From positions 1 through 35,265 of the forward strand of contig CAJUQP010000036.1 in the NCBI GenBank assembly GCA_910588245.1: a stretch of 35,265 nt of DNA, read 5' to 3'. The translations under genes were made by a program, and so were the position numbers. Under the pieces are notes generated by a model that did not search any database, was not told the origin of the DNA, and was given only the letters and a program-made list of their open reading frames with translations. The stretch is from an uncultured Muribaculaceae bacterium. Its GTDB lineage: Bacteria > Bacteroidota > Bacteroidia > Bacteroidales > Muribaculaceae. How positions within the stretch are numbered: position 1 is the stretch's first letter; the number at the start of each line of letters is the position of its first letter. Below are positions 25,123-33,700 of this stretch, piece after piece.

Positions 25123-25617
25123 TTACTGCGCAATGCGTTCATAATCGTCAATCTTACCCTTGACAATTCTGATACGTGTTTTCCCGGGCCAACCCATATC
25201 CGAATATTCAACGATATACCATCCGTCTTGCGCAAGCTCGATGCTGTGGATCACAGAAGCTCCATCCGAATCCGGTCTGGAATCCTGCGCCTCGGTTCGC
25301 AACGCATAAAAGGCATAACAAGTCCCATCCGGGCAATCGAATTCATAATCGGCCCGTAGTTTGTTAAGAGCATTAGCCGAGAAATACTTTTCAGGATTAC
25401 TGGTTTCACCTTCTTCCGCATCTGTAGCGAATACGAATATGCGATACGCCGAATTTATAAGATATATATTATCAGCACTATCAGCAAGAAGACTCTCCCC
25501 GCCAGACGCCTTTATGGTAGTTTCTGCCGTAGTTCCACTTGGTGTAAATCCATAGGAAATATAGACTGCACACAGAATGACGGACAACATCGGGTTAAAA
25601 AGACCAGCAGGTTTCAT
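25123..25617 (-). CDS. small exported protein of unknown function
   Basis: A 164-residue protein with a hydrophobic N-terminal segment (about 8-25) that looks like a signal peptide, although the cleavage region is not sharp. The mature part contains YFSANALNKLRADYEFDC, CPDGTCYAFYALRTEAQD and a C-terminal WYIVEYSDMGWPGKTRIRI strand pattern, suggesting a small alpha+beta fold like those in Bacteroidetes exported proteins of unknown function. Two cysteines in CPDGTC could form a disulfide in the periplasm. No perfect -7 box is visible; TAAATTTA lies about 18 bp upstream. No function can be assigned. Confidence 0.65.
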   Translation of the reverse strand: MKPAGLFNPMLSVILCAVYISYGFTPSGTTAETTIKASGGESLLADSADNIYLINSAYRIFVFATDAEEGETSNPEKYFSANALNKLRADYEFDCPDGTCYAFYALRTEAQDSRPDSDGASVIHSIELAQDGWYIVEYSDMGWPGKTRIRIVKGKIDDYERIAQ

Positions 25618-25625
25618 ATTTATAA

Positions 25626-25846
25626 TCAGATTTTAAATTTAACGTGCTCTAACAGCAGCTTATTGTTTGTAGCGGCGACTATGACTTCCAATATATTGCA
25701 CACCCACCAAGTTTCACGAATACACACTTACAGTATTTCCTGACGGTGTCGGGCGAGAGGCAGATTTTATCTGCTATTTCAGACATGGTATAGCCTTGAA
25801 TCGAGAGCGTCAGCACCGATTTTTCGCCATCAGTGAGTGAGGGCAT
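25626..25846 (-). pseudogene. frameshifted LuxR-type HTH remnant
   Basis: From ATG 25846 the minus strand encodes 55 residues to a stop at 25679, containing a LuxR/GerE helix-turn-helix: LTDGEKSVLTL, GYTMSEIADKICLS, then PDTVRKY and KLG. After KLG the reading becomes unrelated, but one frame over it continues VCNILEVIVAATNNKLL to a TGA at 25626-25628, as expected for the last helix of such a domain. A small indel near 25703 therefore broke the gene. An in-frame TAA lies three codons before the ATG, so any N-terminal domain is lost. It is related in type to the intact HTH at 28390-28707, on the other side of GH97. Confidence 0.6.
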
Positions 25847-25865
25847 CCGCTTTTAAACCATCTGC

Positions 25866-26093
25866 GTGAAACAGTACTATATTCAAAGTATTCGGATGTG
25901 CCTGCCCGGTGCATCTCGATATGAAATGTATGGACACGAGCTTTCTAATCGTATTAAACGTAAAGATATGCTGAAATTGCAGTGGACATTCTATAACAAT
26001 TCCGGAGCGCAGATGAATGCGGAATTTGGCACCTCAATGCACGAAGTACAACTCCCGGAAGGCTTCGATTTGATTGAAACTGATTATAAATGA
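25866..26093 (+). other. doubtful short ORF in decayed region
   Basis: An open frame of 75 codons without a recognisable domain. The last 40 codons, from an internal ATG at 25968, have a plausible soluble composition (LQWTFYNNSGAQMNAEFG), so it may be a scrap of a former gene. It has no promoter box or neighbour support. Confidence 0.2.
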
Positions 26094-26137
26094 CGAGCTG
26101 AAATAGAAGTATTTTTGAACAGGAGTTTGCACCCGGT

Positions 26138-26183
26138 AAAAACGGATAATGCGTCATGCTGGGGGTGCATGGCGCATTATCCG
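26138..26183 (-). terminator. terminator of GH97 gene
   Basis: A 17-bp stem with one G-U pair (26143-26159 with 26167-26183, 7-nt loop) is followed on the minus strand by TTTTT (26138-26142). It lies 86 bp downstream of the GH97 stop codon. Confidence 0.75.
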
Positions 26184-26222
26184 GCTAATCCAATCAGTGC
26201 GGAGTCGAAGTCTTTATTACTT

Positions 26223-26259
26223 AGAAGTCGTACATTTGTACTTATAATGCACGACTTCT
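26223..26259. repeat. 9-bp inverted repeat 3' of GH97
   Basis: AGAAGTCGT (26223-26231) and ACGACTTCT (26251-26259) form a perfect inverted repeat around 19 bp that contain TACATTTG, a plus-strand match to the -7 consensus. No gene follows it in that direction, so it may be a leftover promoter or simply part of the GH97 3' region. Confidence 0.35.
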
Positions 26260-26268
26260 TAATCCCCA

Positions 26269-28236
26269 TCAACGGATGAGCACGAAGCCTCCATTCTCAG
26301 GCATGCTCACCTTAAGACGGTCTTTCTTGATTTTTACATTCTTCACCGAGCCTTCAAGCGTCTTGCTGTCGGAATAGAGAGTCCCCTCCCCTTTGCCGTC
26401 GGGTATGAGATCGATCGTGAGTTCAACGGGTTGCTTCAGACCATTGACTCCGGCATAATACCACGTGTTGCCTTTTCTACGGGCGAGCACGACATACTTG
26501 CCAGGTTCGCCGGCGATATAGCGTACATCATCCCAGGTAGTCGGCACACCCTTCATGAAGTCTATAGCCCACTCCGGAGCGTCACTGAGGTTGTTGGGAG
26601 CAAGAGCGAAATGCTGCACGCCACTCTGATAAAGCACCGCAGTGGCCAGAGAGAAGACATCCGACGTGCGCTTCACATTGCCGCCCGGAGTATTGGTGGC
26701 GTTCCAGTATCTGTTGAGGGCGCTTCCTCCGAAGTCCATGCTTCCGACCGTGTTGCGCACGAAAGGATGGATTGTGGCGTCGTAAGCCTCGCGGTCGCAA
26801 CGACCCTGGCTGAAATGCAGGTTCTCGCTCGCCAGCACAGCCTCGCTCGAGGCATAGTTGGGATACATACGCTCCCAGCCGCGGGGAAGAGTGCAGCCGT
26901 GGAATATCACCATGATGCCATAATCGTTGGCATCGGTGAGGATATCTTCATAAAGGCGCATCATCTCCTGCTTGTCGCCTCCGAAGAAATCGACCTTTAT
27001 CCCCTTGATGCCATTCTTCCGCATCCAGTCCATCTCGGCGCGGCGCTTACGCGAGTTGTCCATGATGCCGCGCGGGCCCTGCGGAGCGTCGTTCCAGTAG
27101 CCGTTGGAGTTATACCACAGATAAAGGTCCACACCCTTGCCACGGCCATATTCCGCCAGCTCACCGATCTTGTCGTAACCGATCTGGGTGTCCCAGAGTG
27201 CGTCGACAAGCACTGTCCCGTAGCCCATCGCGGAAGCGAAGTCGATATATCTCTTCTGCTCGTCGAAATTACAGCTCGGATCCATTTTCATGATCCAGCT
27301 CCAGGTTCCTTTCGTATATTCATAATCTTTCGATGCCTTGTATTTAGGGGAAACCACATCGAAAGGAACGGTTGTCTCCACGATAGGAGCGAGATCCTCG
27401 CCTACGGTTATCGTACGCCAGGGTGTCTCTGACGGAAGAGCCAGTCCCGGCTTTTCCGAACCAAGACCGTTCATCTCCCCCTTCTGTGGATAACCCACAC
27501 GGTAAGCTCCACGATCCGGATCCCATACAAGACGCGAGGCGCAATACCCTCCGTCGACGCCTGTCTCCGACACGAGCGCCCATCCCTGGTCGCCTACCTT
27601 GAAAAGACACGGGAAAGTATAGCCCTCACCATAACCGTTGCGGCCATAGGCCTCCCCTACCTCATAATCCGTCTCATAGCTCGGAGCCGTACGTGCGAAA
27701 CCACCCATAGGATGACTTTGCGGACACATGTAGACAGTCGTGCCCTCCGGGAAACGGAACGACGTGCCCTCCTCCTCTATCACAGCGGCGAGTTTGTCGC
27801 CCTGCGGATAAATCCTGTAGCGCATAGCCACATCGTGGTCGCCAACCTGCAGGATGAGGTCGAATGCGCGCTTTCCATCTTTTGTGAAGGAATATGTGCG
27901 GCGGTTGGCCTTATAATCGACATGGCTGCGCTTGATATTGGGAAGAGAATAGCTGTCGGCCACAGCCTCAGGAGCCGCTGCCTCCGAGAGAGTCAGCCCA
28001 CGGGTAAAGTCGCCGGTGTCGGAAACATACCCCAGTGGTGAAGACACAATGAAATCCTTTCCGGCGTAGCTCACGCTATATTCGGGACGGCCGTCGTTGA
28101 CAGTCACGTCTACCTTAAGCCTCCCGTCAGGCCCGGTCAACGGTTCCGGTGCTGACGCCCACACACACGATGCGGAACCCATGAGAAGGGCTCCCGCGAA
28201 GAAATATCTGCGAAAATCTGCAGCGCTTACATTCAT
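26269..28236 (-). CDS. GH97 glycosidase, alpha-galactosidase-type
   Basis: A secreted 655-residue GH97 enzyme. From ATG 28236 it has a signal peptide (about 1-28), an N-terminal beta-sandwich (to about 290), a TIM barrel (about 300-560) and a C-terminal beta domain. GIKVDFFGGDKQ supplies an Asp (about D416) where retaining GH97 members such as BtGH97b have their nucleophile (D415), and SENLHF a Glu (about E471) corresponding to the acid/base (E470). Inverting SusB-type alpha-glucosidases lack that Asp. Alpha-galactosidase activity is therefore the best guess. The frame open to 28308 crosses the promoter. A good -33/-7 pair precedes it and a terminator follows it. Confidence 0.88.
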   Translation of the reverse strand: MNVSAADFRRYFFAGALLMGSASCVWASAPEPLTGPDGRLKVDVTVNDGRPEYSVSYAGKDFIVSSPLGYVSDTGDFTRGLTLSEAAAPEAVADSYSLPNIKRSHVDYKANRRTYSFTKDGKRAFDLILQVGDHDVAMRYRIYPQGDKLAAVIEEEGTSFRFPEGTTVYMCPQSHPMGGFARTAPSYETDYEVGEAYGRNGYGEGYTFPCLFKVGDQGWALVSETGVDGGYCASRLVWDPDRGAYRVGYPQKGEMNGLGSEKPGLALPSETPWRTITVGEDLAPIVETTVPFDVVSPKYKASKDYEYTKGTWSWIMKMDPSCNFDEQKRYIDFASAMGYGTVLVDALWDTQIGYDKIGELAEYGRGKGVDLYLWYNSNGYWNDAPQGPRGIMDNSRKRRAEMDWMRKNGIKGIKVDFFGGDKQEMMRLYEDILTDANDYGIMVIFHGCTLPRGWERMYPNYASSEAVLASENLHFSQGRCDREAYDATIHPFVRNTVGSMDFGGSALNRYWNATNTPGGNVKRTSDVFSLATAVLYQSGVQHFALAPNNLSDAPEWAIDFMKGVPTTWDDVRYIAGEPGKYVVLARRKGNTWYYAGVNGLKQPVELTIDLIPDGKGEGTLYSDSKTLEGSVKNVKIKKDRLKVSMPENGGFVLIR

Positions 28237-28262
28237 AATTATCAGGTTATAGAATTGCACTG

Positions 28263-28293
28263 CAAAATTATAGAAAAAACGAGCTTCACCAAT
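28263..28293 (-). promoter_or_regulatory. promoter of GH97 gene
   Basis: Minus strand -7 box TAATTTTG (28263-28270) with ATTG (28290-28293) 19 bp upstream, the expected spacing for the Bacteroidetes primary sigma factor. The leader is about 20 nt to ATG 28236. Confidence 0.7.
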
Positions 28294-28389
28294 GTGAAAA
28301 TCACTCAAACACCCCCCTGATCCGTCACATATACCGACGTGACAGACCTTAATGACCCGTTTTCGTCAGGTCCGGGAACACAGAGACCG

Positions 28390-28707
28390 TCAGACAGTCT
28401 TTCCTTCGATCTCATTGAGGTCGATGATCTTATGAAGTATGGCGAATATGGTAAGACCGGCGGAGGAATGTATGTTGAGCTTCGCGCTGAGATTCTTGCG
28501 ATAGGTAGTGACAGTATGGAATGACAGACATAGCCTGTCGGCGATCTCCTTGTTCGACAGACCATGGGCAACAAGGGCTATTATCTCCTTCTCCCGGTCG
28601 CTGAGAGTCTCGACGCGGCTCCTCGACTCCTCCCTTTCATGCCTGCATGCAATACGCCCCGAACGCTGTATCCTCGAGCTTCTCTCAAGCTGCTCAACAG
28701 CAGGCAC
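28390..28707 (-). CDS. LuxR HTH part of TAG-split hemerythrin regulator
   Basis: The C-terminal part of a gene divided by one in-frame stop. Its frame is open back to 28812, directly after the TAG at 28813-28815 that ends the hemerythrin part, so both pieces lie in the same frame. The codons between 28812 and 28708 read LLSHCEIENRLL, an HxxxE motif like those of hemerythrin helices. From GTG 28707 the 105 residues contain a LuxR/GerE DNA-binding domain (LSDREKEIIALVAHGLSNKEIADRLCLS, split here as LSDREKEIIALVAHG and LSNKEIADRLCLS; then HTVTTYRKNLSAKL). It may be made separately from GTG 28707, by readthrough, or not at all. Confidence 0.7.
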   Translation of the reverse strand: MPAVEQLERSSRIQRSGRIACRHEREESRSRVETLSDREKEIIALVAHGLSNKEIADRLCLSFHTVTTYRKNLSAKLNIHSSAGLTIFAILHKIIDLNEIEGKTV

Positions 28708-28812
28708 GAGAAGACGGTTCTCGATCTCGCAGTGCGAGAGCAGGTCGTCGCCACACGATATGATATTGAAGAGGGCCGTGTTGAGCGCACGGGTATTGGG
28801 GAGCGAATAATG

Positions 28813-29352
28813 CTACAGGAAAAGATCCTTGAGTTCGTTGAGCTTCTCGACCATACTGTCATGTTTGCTTGCGAAATCACGTATGGTAAATTTCTCGTCG
28901 CATTCCCCCTTGAGAAGCTTGTCAACATAAGGGAAAATCACAGAATCCTCATATTCCATGTGGCTCCTCACTTCCTCCATATATTCGTCGAAGAAACGTA
29001 CAGTCAGCATCGCCACATTGCCGAGCTGGGGCAGCACCACCCCCTTCACGAGAGTTTCCCGGATGCGTGGAAGTGTGAAGTCCAAAATGTAGGAGTGGGC
29101 CTCCCTGAGATATGCCACCAGAGCGGGGAGACTCACCCTGAAATCTTCATAACGCCGTCCGGATATCAGATTGGCCACCGCAAGAAATGTCTGCGGATCA
29201 ACATCGATATCCTCACATACATCCTTTATCGTGCTGTTGCCGAATCCGAAGGGTATCCTGAATCTATTCAGCACCAGAAGCAGGTTGCTGTCACCCTCCA
29301 GTATATCACGTACACGGTCATCTGCCTCATATCTCGCGTTTCTATCTGCCAT
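28813..29352 (-). CDS. hemerythrin part of TAG-split regulator
   Basis: The N-terminal 179 residues of a hemerythrin-LuxR regulator. Residues about 17-65 resemble the ScdA/RIC N-terminal (DUF542) domain, with FGFGNS where the family has its Cys pair. A hemerythrin-like four-helix bundle follows, with ligand candidates H86, H131-xxx-E135 and H164. The frame stops at TAG (28813-28815) before the last helix, whose H207-xxx-E211 pair is encoded just after the stop, so the truncated product would lack part of a di-iron site. Hemerythrin/RIC proteins handle oxygen or nitric oxide stress. Without the stop the protein would be about 320 residues. It has a -7 box 26 bp upstream and is divergent from the metal efflux operon. 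Confidence 0.75.
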   Translation of the reverse strand: MADRNARYEADDRVRDILEGDSNLLLVLNRFRIPFGFGNSTIKDVCEDIDVDPQTFLAVANLISGRRYEDFRVSLPALVAYLREAHSYILDFTLPRIRETLVKGVVLPQLGNVAMLTVRFFDEYMEEVRSHMEYEDSVIFPYVDKLLKGECDEKFTIRDFASKHDSMVEKLNELKDLFL

Positions 29353-29377
29353 GTCCTTATTTTGGAATTTTGTGATG

Positions 29378-29385
29378 CAAAATTA
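29378..29385 (-). promoter_or_regulatory. -7 box of hemerythrin-LuxR gene
   Basis: Minus strand TAATTTTG, exact consensus, 25 bp before the start codon at 29352. Confidence 0.6.
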
Positions 29386-29393
29386 CAACTATT

Positions 29394-29425
29394 TATCCTA
29401 TTTTGCCATACCTAAAAATAGGATA
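29394..29425. promoter_or_regulatory. perfect 11-bp inverted repeat, candidate operator
   Basis: TATCCTATTTT (29394-29404) and AAAATAGGATA (29415-29425) form a perfect dyad with a 10-bp spacer. It overlaps the expected -33 region of the hemerythrin-LuxR promoter and lies about 65 bp upstream of the efflux operon -7 box, so a dimeric regulator bound here could control both directions. Confidence 0.6.
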
Positions 29426-29490
29426 TTTCCTGCAGATGATGCCGAAGTTGTGACGACACTTTTTGACACCCGGTTGCACGATGCATGAAT

Positions 29491-29498
29491 TAACTTTG
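29491..29498 (+). promoter_or_regulatory. -7 box of metal efflux operon
   Basis: TAACTTTG followed by C fits TAnnTTTG, 29 bp before the adaptor start codon at 29528. Confidence 0.6.
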
Positions 29499-29527
29499 CA
29501 ATCAAAACAACTGTAACCGGAACGACA

Positions 29528-30721
29528 ATGCACAGAATTTTCCATACCATGGTGCTCACATGCGCCCTTATCCTCCCCTCCTGCCACAGTGATCATGACG
29601 GCCATGACCATGCCGCCGAAGGTCATGACCATGCCGCCGAACCGGCCGACCACGCCCATACGTCGGAAGAATCGGGAAAGGAGGGCGATACCCATAGCCC
29701 GGATGAGATCATATTTCCCGCGGAGAAGGCCAAAGCCGCGGGAGTCGTCACCTCCACAGTAAACCCGGGTCCATTCTCCGGAGTGGTCCATGTAAGCGGG
29801 AAAGTGATGCCGGCATCCGGCGAGGAAGCCACGCTCTCAGCCACGGCAGCCGGTATCGTCACCCTCAACCGCAGTGTGACGGAGGGAGCGCAGATCGGTA
29901 AAGGGACACCCGTCTTCACCATATCTACTTCGGCGATGCCTCAGGGAGATGTGACACGACGCGCCACCGTGGAGCTTGAGAACGCCCGCAGACAATACGA
30001 GAGGGCCGAGAAGCTTATCGCCGACAAGTTGATCACCCGAAAGGAATATGATGATGCCAAGTCGGCCTACGAGACGGCGCGCATAGCCGGAGAGGCCGTG
30101 GCCGCGGGATCGGGACGCCGAGGCATTTCAGTGGTGGCCCCGATCGGAGGATTCGTGAAGGAATGTCTTGTGAAAGACGGAGATTTCGTAGATGTGGGAC
30201 AGCCAATGATGACCCTCTCGCAGAACCGCAAACTCTACCTGCGAGCCGAGGTGCCCGAGCGCGACTACCCCTTGCTCGGCAGGATCTCCTCGGCCAACTT
30301 CCGGACAGCCTACAGCGACAGCGTATACAGTCTTGCCGGAATGGGAGGACGTATCGTGGCCCTCGGGAAGACATCCGGATCAGGCGCCCCCTTCGTGCCG
30401 GTCACCTTCGAATTCGACAACATCGGCAGTCTGATTCCAGGTTCATATGCCGAGATCTACCTCCTGACCACCCCGCGCGAGAATGTGCTCTCCGTGCCGG
30501 TTCAGGCACTCACGGAGGAGCAGGGTGTTTTCTACGTATATATCCGCACTGAGAAAGACTGCTACCTGCGCAGGGAAGTGACCACCGGCGATTCCGACGG
30601 CCGCAGCATAGAGATAAAGAGCGGTCTGCGTCCCGGCGACGAGGTCGTGACCCAGGGGGCCGTCAACGTACGCCTGGCCTCAGCCTCAGCCACGATTCCG
30701 GCACATACCCACAACCATTAA
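29528..30721 (+). CDS. RND efflux periplasmic adaptor, CusB/CzcB-like
   Basis: Membrane-fusion subunit linking the inner-membrane RND pump to the TolC-type channel, 397 residues. The signal peptide ends in a lipobox-like LPSC (C19), suggesting a lipoprotein. Residues 20-45 are His/Asp-rich (HDGHDH, GHDHAAE, DHAH) and the protein ends HTHNH, consistent with metal binding. Then come a barrel-sandwich hybrid domain (ATAAGIVTLNRSVTEGAQ...), a short alpha-hairpin (about 150-200), a second lipoyl half (VVAPIGGFVKECLVKDGDFV) and the beta-barrel and membrane-proximal domains. A 21-bp tandem repeat encodes part of the His-rich region. First gene of a three-gene operon. Confidence 0.9.
   Translation: MHRIFHTMVLTCALILPSCHSDHDGHDHAAEGHDHAAEPADHAHTSEESGKEGDTHSPDEIIFPAEKAKAAGVVTSTVNPGPFSGVVHVSGKVMPASGEEATLSATAAGIVTLNRSVTEGAQIGKGTPVFTISTSAMPQGDVTRRATVELENARRQYERAEKLIADKLITRKEYDDAKSAYETARIAGEAVAAGSGRRGISVVAPIGGFVKECLVKDGDFVDVGQPMMTLSQNRKLYLRAEVPERDYPLLGRISSANFRTAYSDSVYSLAGMGGRIVALGKTSGSGAPFVPVTFEFDNIGSLIPGSYAEIYLLTTPRENVLSVPVQALTEEQGVFYVYIRTEKDCYLRREVTTGDSDGRSIEIKSGLRPGDEVVTQGAVNVRLASASATIPAHTHNH
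29600..29641 (+). repeat. 21-bp tandem repeat coding His-rich segment
   Basis: Two copies of a 21-bp unit differing by one base (GGCCATGACC... and GGTCATGACC...), about 29600-29620 and 29621-29641, encode repeated GHDHAAE in the adaptor N-terminus. This points to expansion by slippage or recombination. Confidence 0.75.
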
Positions 30722-30736
30722 TCATCTCCAACCGAC

Positions 30737-33700
30737 ATGCTCGACAAAATCATACGATTCTCTCTCGACAACCGCCTGCTCGTGGCCGTAGCCGCCGTGC
30801 TCATAACCGTGGCCGGCATATATACCGTCAGCCGCACGGAGGTGGATGTCTTTCCCGATCTCAACGCTCCTACCGTAGTGGTCATGACAGAAGCCAACGG
30901 AATGGCCGCCGAAGAGGTGGAGCAGCTCGTCACTTTCCCCATCGAGACAGCCATGAACGGCGCGCCCGACGTCAGAAGGGTAAGATCCTCATCCACCAAT
31001 GGTTTCTCCGTGGTGTGGGTGGAGTTCGACTGGGGCACCGACATATACCGCGACCGGCAGATAGTATCGGAGAAGCTTGCCACAGTCGCCGACGCACTGC
31101 CGGGCAACGTGAGCAGTCCGGTGATCGGCCCGCAGTCATCAATACTCGGAGAGTTGCTGATCGTCAGCCTCACAGCCGATTCCACATCGATGCGCGACCT
31201 GCGCACGATAGCCGACTGGCACATCCGTCCGCGTCTCCTTTCCACCGGTGGCGTGGCACAGGTTTCCGTCATCGGCGGTGATCTCAAGGAATACCAGATA
31301 CTACTCGATCCCGGCAAGATGCGCCACTATAACGTTACCCTGCAAGAAGTGCTCGACGTGGCCCGCGACATGAACCGCAACACGAGCGGTGGCGTCCTGT
31401 ATCAGTATGGCAACGAATATATAGTGCGCGGGGCCATGCCATCCGATGCCATAGGCCATATCTCGGAGTCTGTGGTCAAGAATATCGACGGATATCCCGT
31501 CACTCTCGCCGATATTGCGGAAATAACAGTAGGCGCCCAGAGTCCGAAACTTGGACTGGCCTCTGAAAAAGGGAAACCGGCGGTACTGCTCACGGTCACG
31601 AAACAACCGGCCACCGGCACCATCGAACTTACTGAAAAGCTTGAGGAAGCCCTGACCGATCTGCAGAAGACACTCCCGGCAGACGTGCACGTATCCACTG
31701 ACATCTTCCGTCAGGCCGATTTCATCGAGAGTTCCATAAGCAACGTGAAGACATCGCTATGGGAAGGCGCCTTATTCGTTGTGGTGATCCTTTTCCTCTT
31801 CCTCGCGAACGTTCGCACGACAGTGATATCGGTAATCACCATCCCGCTCTCCCTGCTCGTGTCGCTGCTCGTGCTACATCTTCTCGGTCAGACCATCAAC
31901 ACCATGAGTCTCGGTGGCATGGCGATAGCCATCGGTTCGCTCGTAGACGACGCCATAGTCGATGTGGAGAATGTCTGGAAAAAACTCCGGGAAAACCGCA
32001 TGCGTCCCGAGGCGGAAAGGCTCCACCCCATGCGGGTCATATTCGAAGCCTCGCGCGAAGTGCGTATGCCGATCCTCAACTCCACGCTCATCATCGTGGC
32101 CAGTTTCCTCCCCCTCTTCTTCCTACAGGGTATGGAGGGGCGTATGCTCATACCTCTCGGCATAGCCTTCATCGTGGCCCTTTTCGCCTCAACTGTAGTT
32201 GCGCTGACACTCACGCCTGTGCTCTGCAGCTGGCTCCTCGCGGGGAAAAGCCTTGAAAAGGCCGTGCCTAAGGAGTCGGCAGTGACCGTATGGCTGAAGA
32301 ACCGCTATCGTTCGGCGCTCCTGTGGGTACTGGCCCGCAGACGTGCAGTGCTCGCCGCCACAGGGGTGCTCTTCATCGCCGCATTGGGGCTCTTCTTCAC
32401 ACTCGGCCATAGTTTCCTGCCTCCGTTCAACGAAGGATCGTTCACAATCAACGTAAGCTCACTTCCGGGCATTTCACTTGAGGAATCCGACAGGATAGGC
32501 CGACAGGCCGAGGAGATACTCCTGACAGTGCCGGAGATAAAGACCGTGGCCCGCAAGACAGGCCGTGCCGAACTCGACGAACACGCCCTTGGAGTCAACG
32601 TGTCGGAAATCGAAGCGCCTTTCGAACTTGAAAGCCGCAGCCACCAGGAATTGCTCGACGACATACGCCACCGTCTCTCCGTCATCGCAGGCGCCAACAT
32701 CGAAATCGGACAGCCTGTTAGCCACCGTATCGACGCCATGCTCAGCGGCACTCAGGCGAACATCGCCATAAAGATATTCGGCAACGACCTCAACAAGCTA
32801 TACTCCATCGGCAACAGCATCCGCAAAGAGATAGAGGATGTGGAAGGGATCGCCGACCTCAACGTGGAGCAGCAGATACAGCGCCCCGAGCTTAAGATAA
32901 TCCCCCGGCCGCAGATGCTCGCCCGCTACGGCATATCGGAGCCGCAGTTCAACGAATTCATATCCGTCATGCTCGCCGGCGAGACAGTGTCGCAGGTCTA
33001 TGAGGAAGACCGCAGCTTCAATCTCGTGGTACGCGCCGACGAGAAAAGCCGCCACACGGCCGAAGATATCCGCGGTATGCTCATCGACACGGCCGACGGA
33101 CAGAAAGTGCCGCTTGCTGACGTAGCCGACGTGGTCTCAGCGTCCGGGCCCAACACCATCAACCGGGAAAACGTGAAACGTAAGATCGTGGTCTCCGCCA
33201 ACACCTCGGGCCGCGATCTCGGAAGTGTGGTCGACGACATTCGCGAGAGGATTGGTAAAAACATCACGCTTCCCGAAGGCTATCATATAGAATATGGCGG
33301 ACAGTTCGAGAGCGAACAGCAGGCCGGGCGCACGCTCCTTCTCACATCGCTGCTGAGCGTGGTGCTCATATTCCTTCTGCTTTACATGCAGTTTCGCAAC
33401 GCCCTCGAGAGCGCTGTGATTCTCCTCAACCTCCCCTTCGCGCTCATCGGAGGCATATTCGTGCTTTGCCTCACCTCCGGAGAGATCAGCATCCCCGCGA
33501 TCATCGGCTTCATATCCCTTTTCGGCATAGCCACACGCAACGGAATGCTCCTGATCACCCGCTACAACATGCTCCGTCAAGATGAAGGTCTCTCTGTGGC
33601 CGAGAGCATAGTGCGCGGATCGGTCGACCGCATGAACCCGATCCTCATGACCGCCCTGACCTCCGCGCTCGCCCTGATCCCACTCGCAGTGAGGGGCGAC

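Noticed and set aside
26231..26238. TACATTTG promoter-like box on the plus strand
   Set aside because: No gene follows it in that direction; it may be chance or a relic.
26431..27432. 333-codon plus-strand open frame
   Set aside because: It is antisense to GH97 and has the His/Val/Ile-rich composition of a shadow frame.
28564..29415. 283-codon plus-strand open frame spanning the TAG-split gene
   Set aside because: The minus strand carries hemerythrin and LuxR motifs on both sides of the TAG; the plus frame has none and no promoter.
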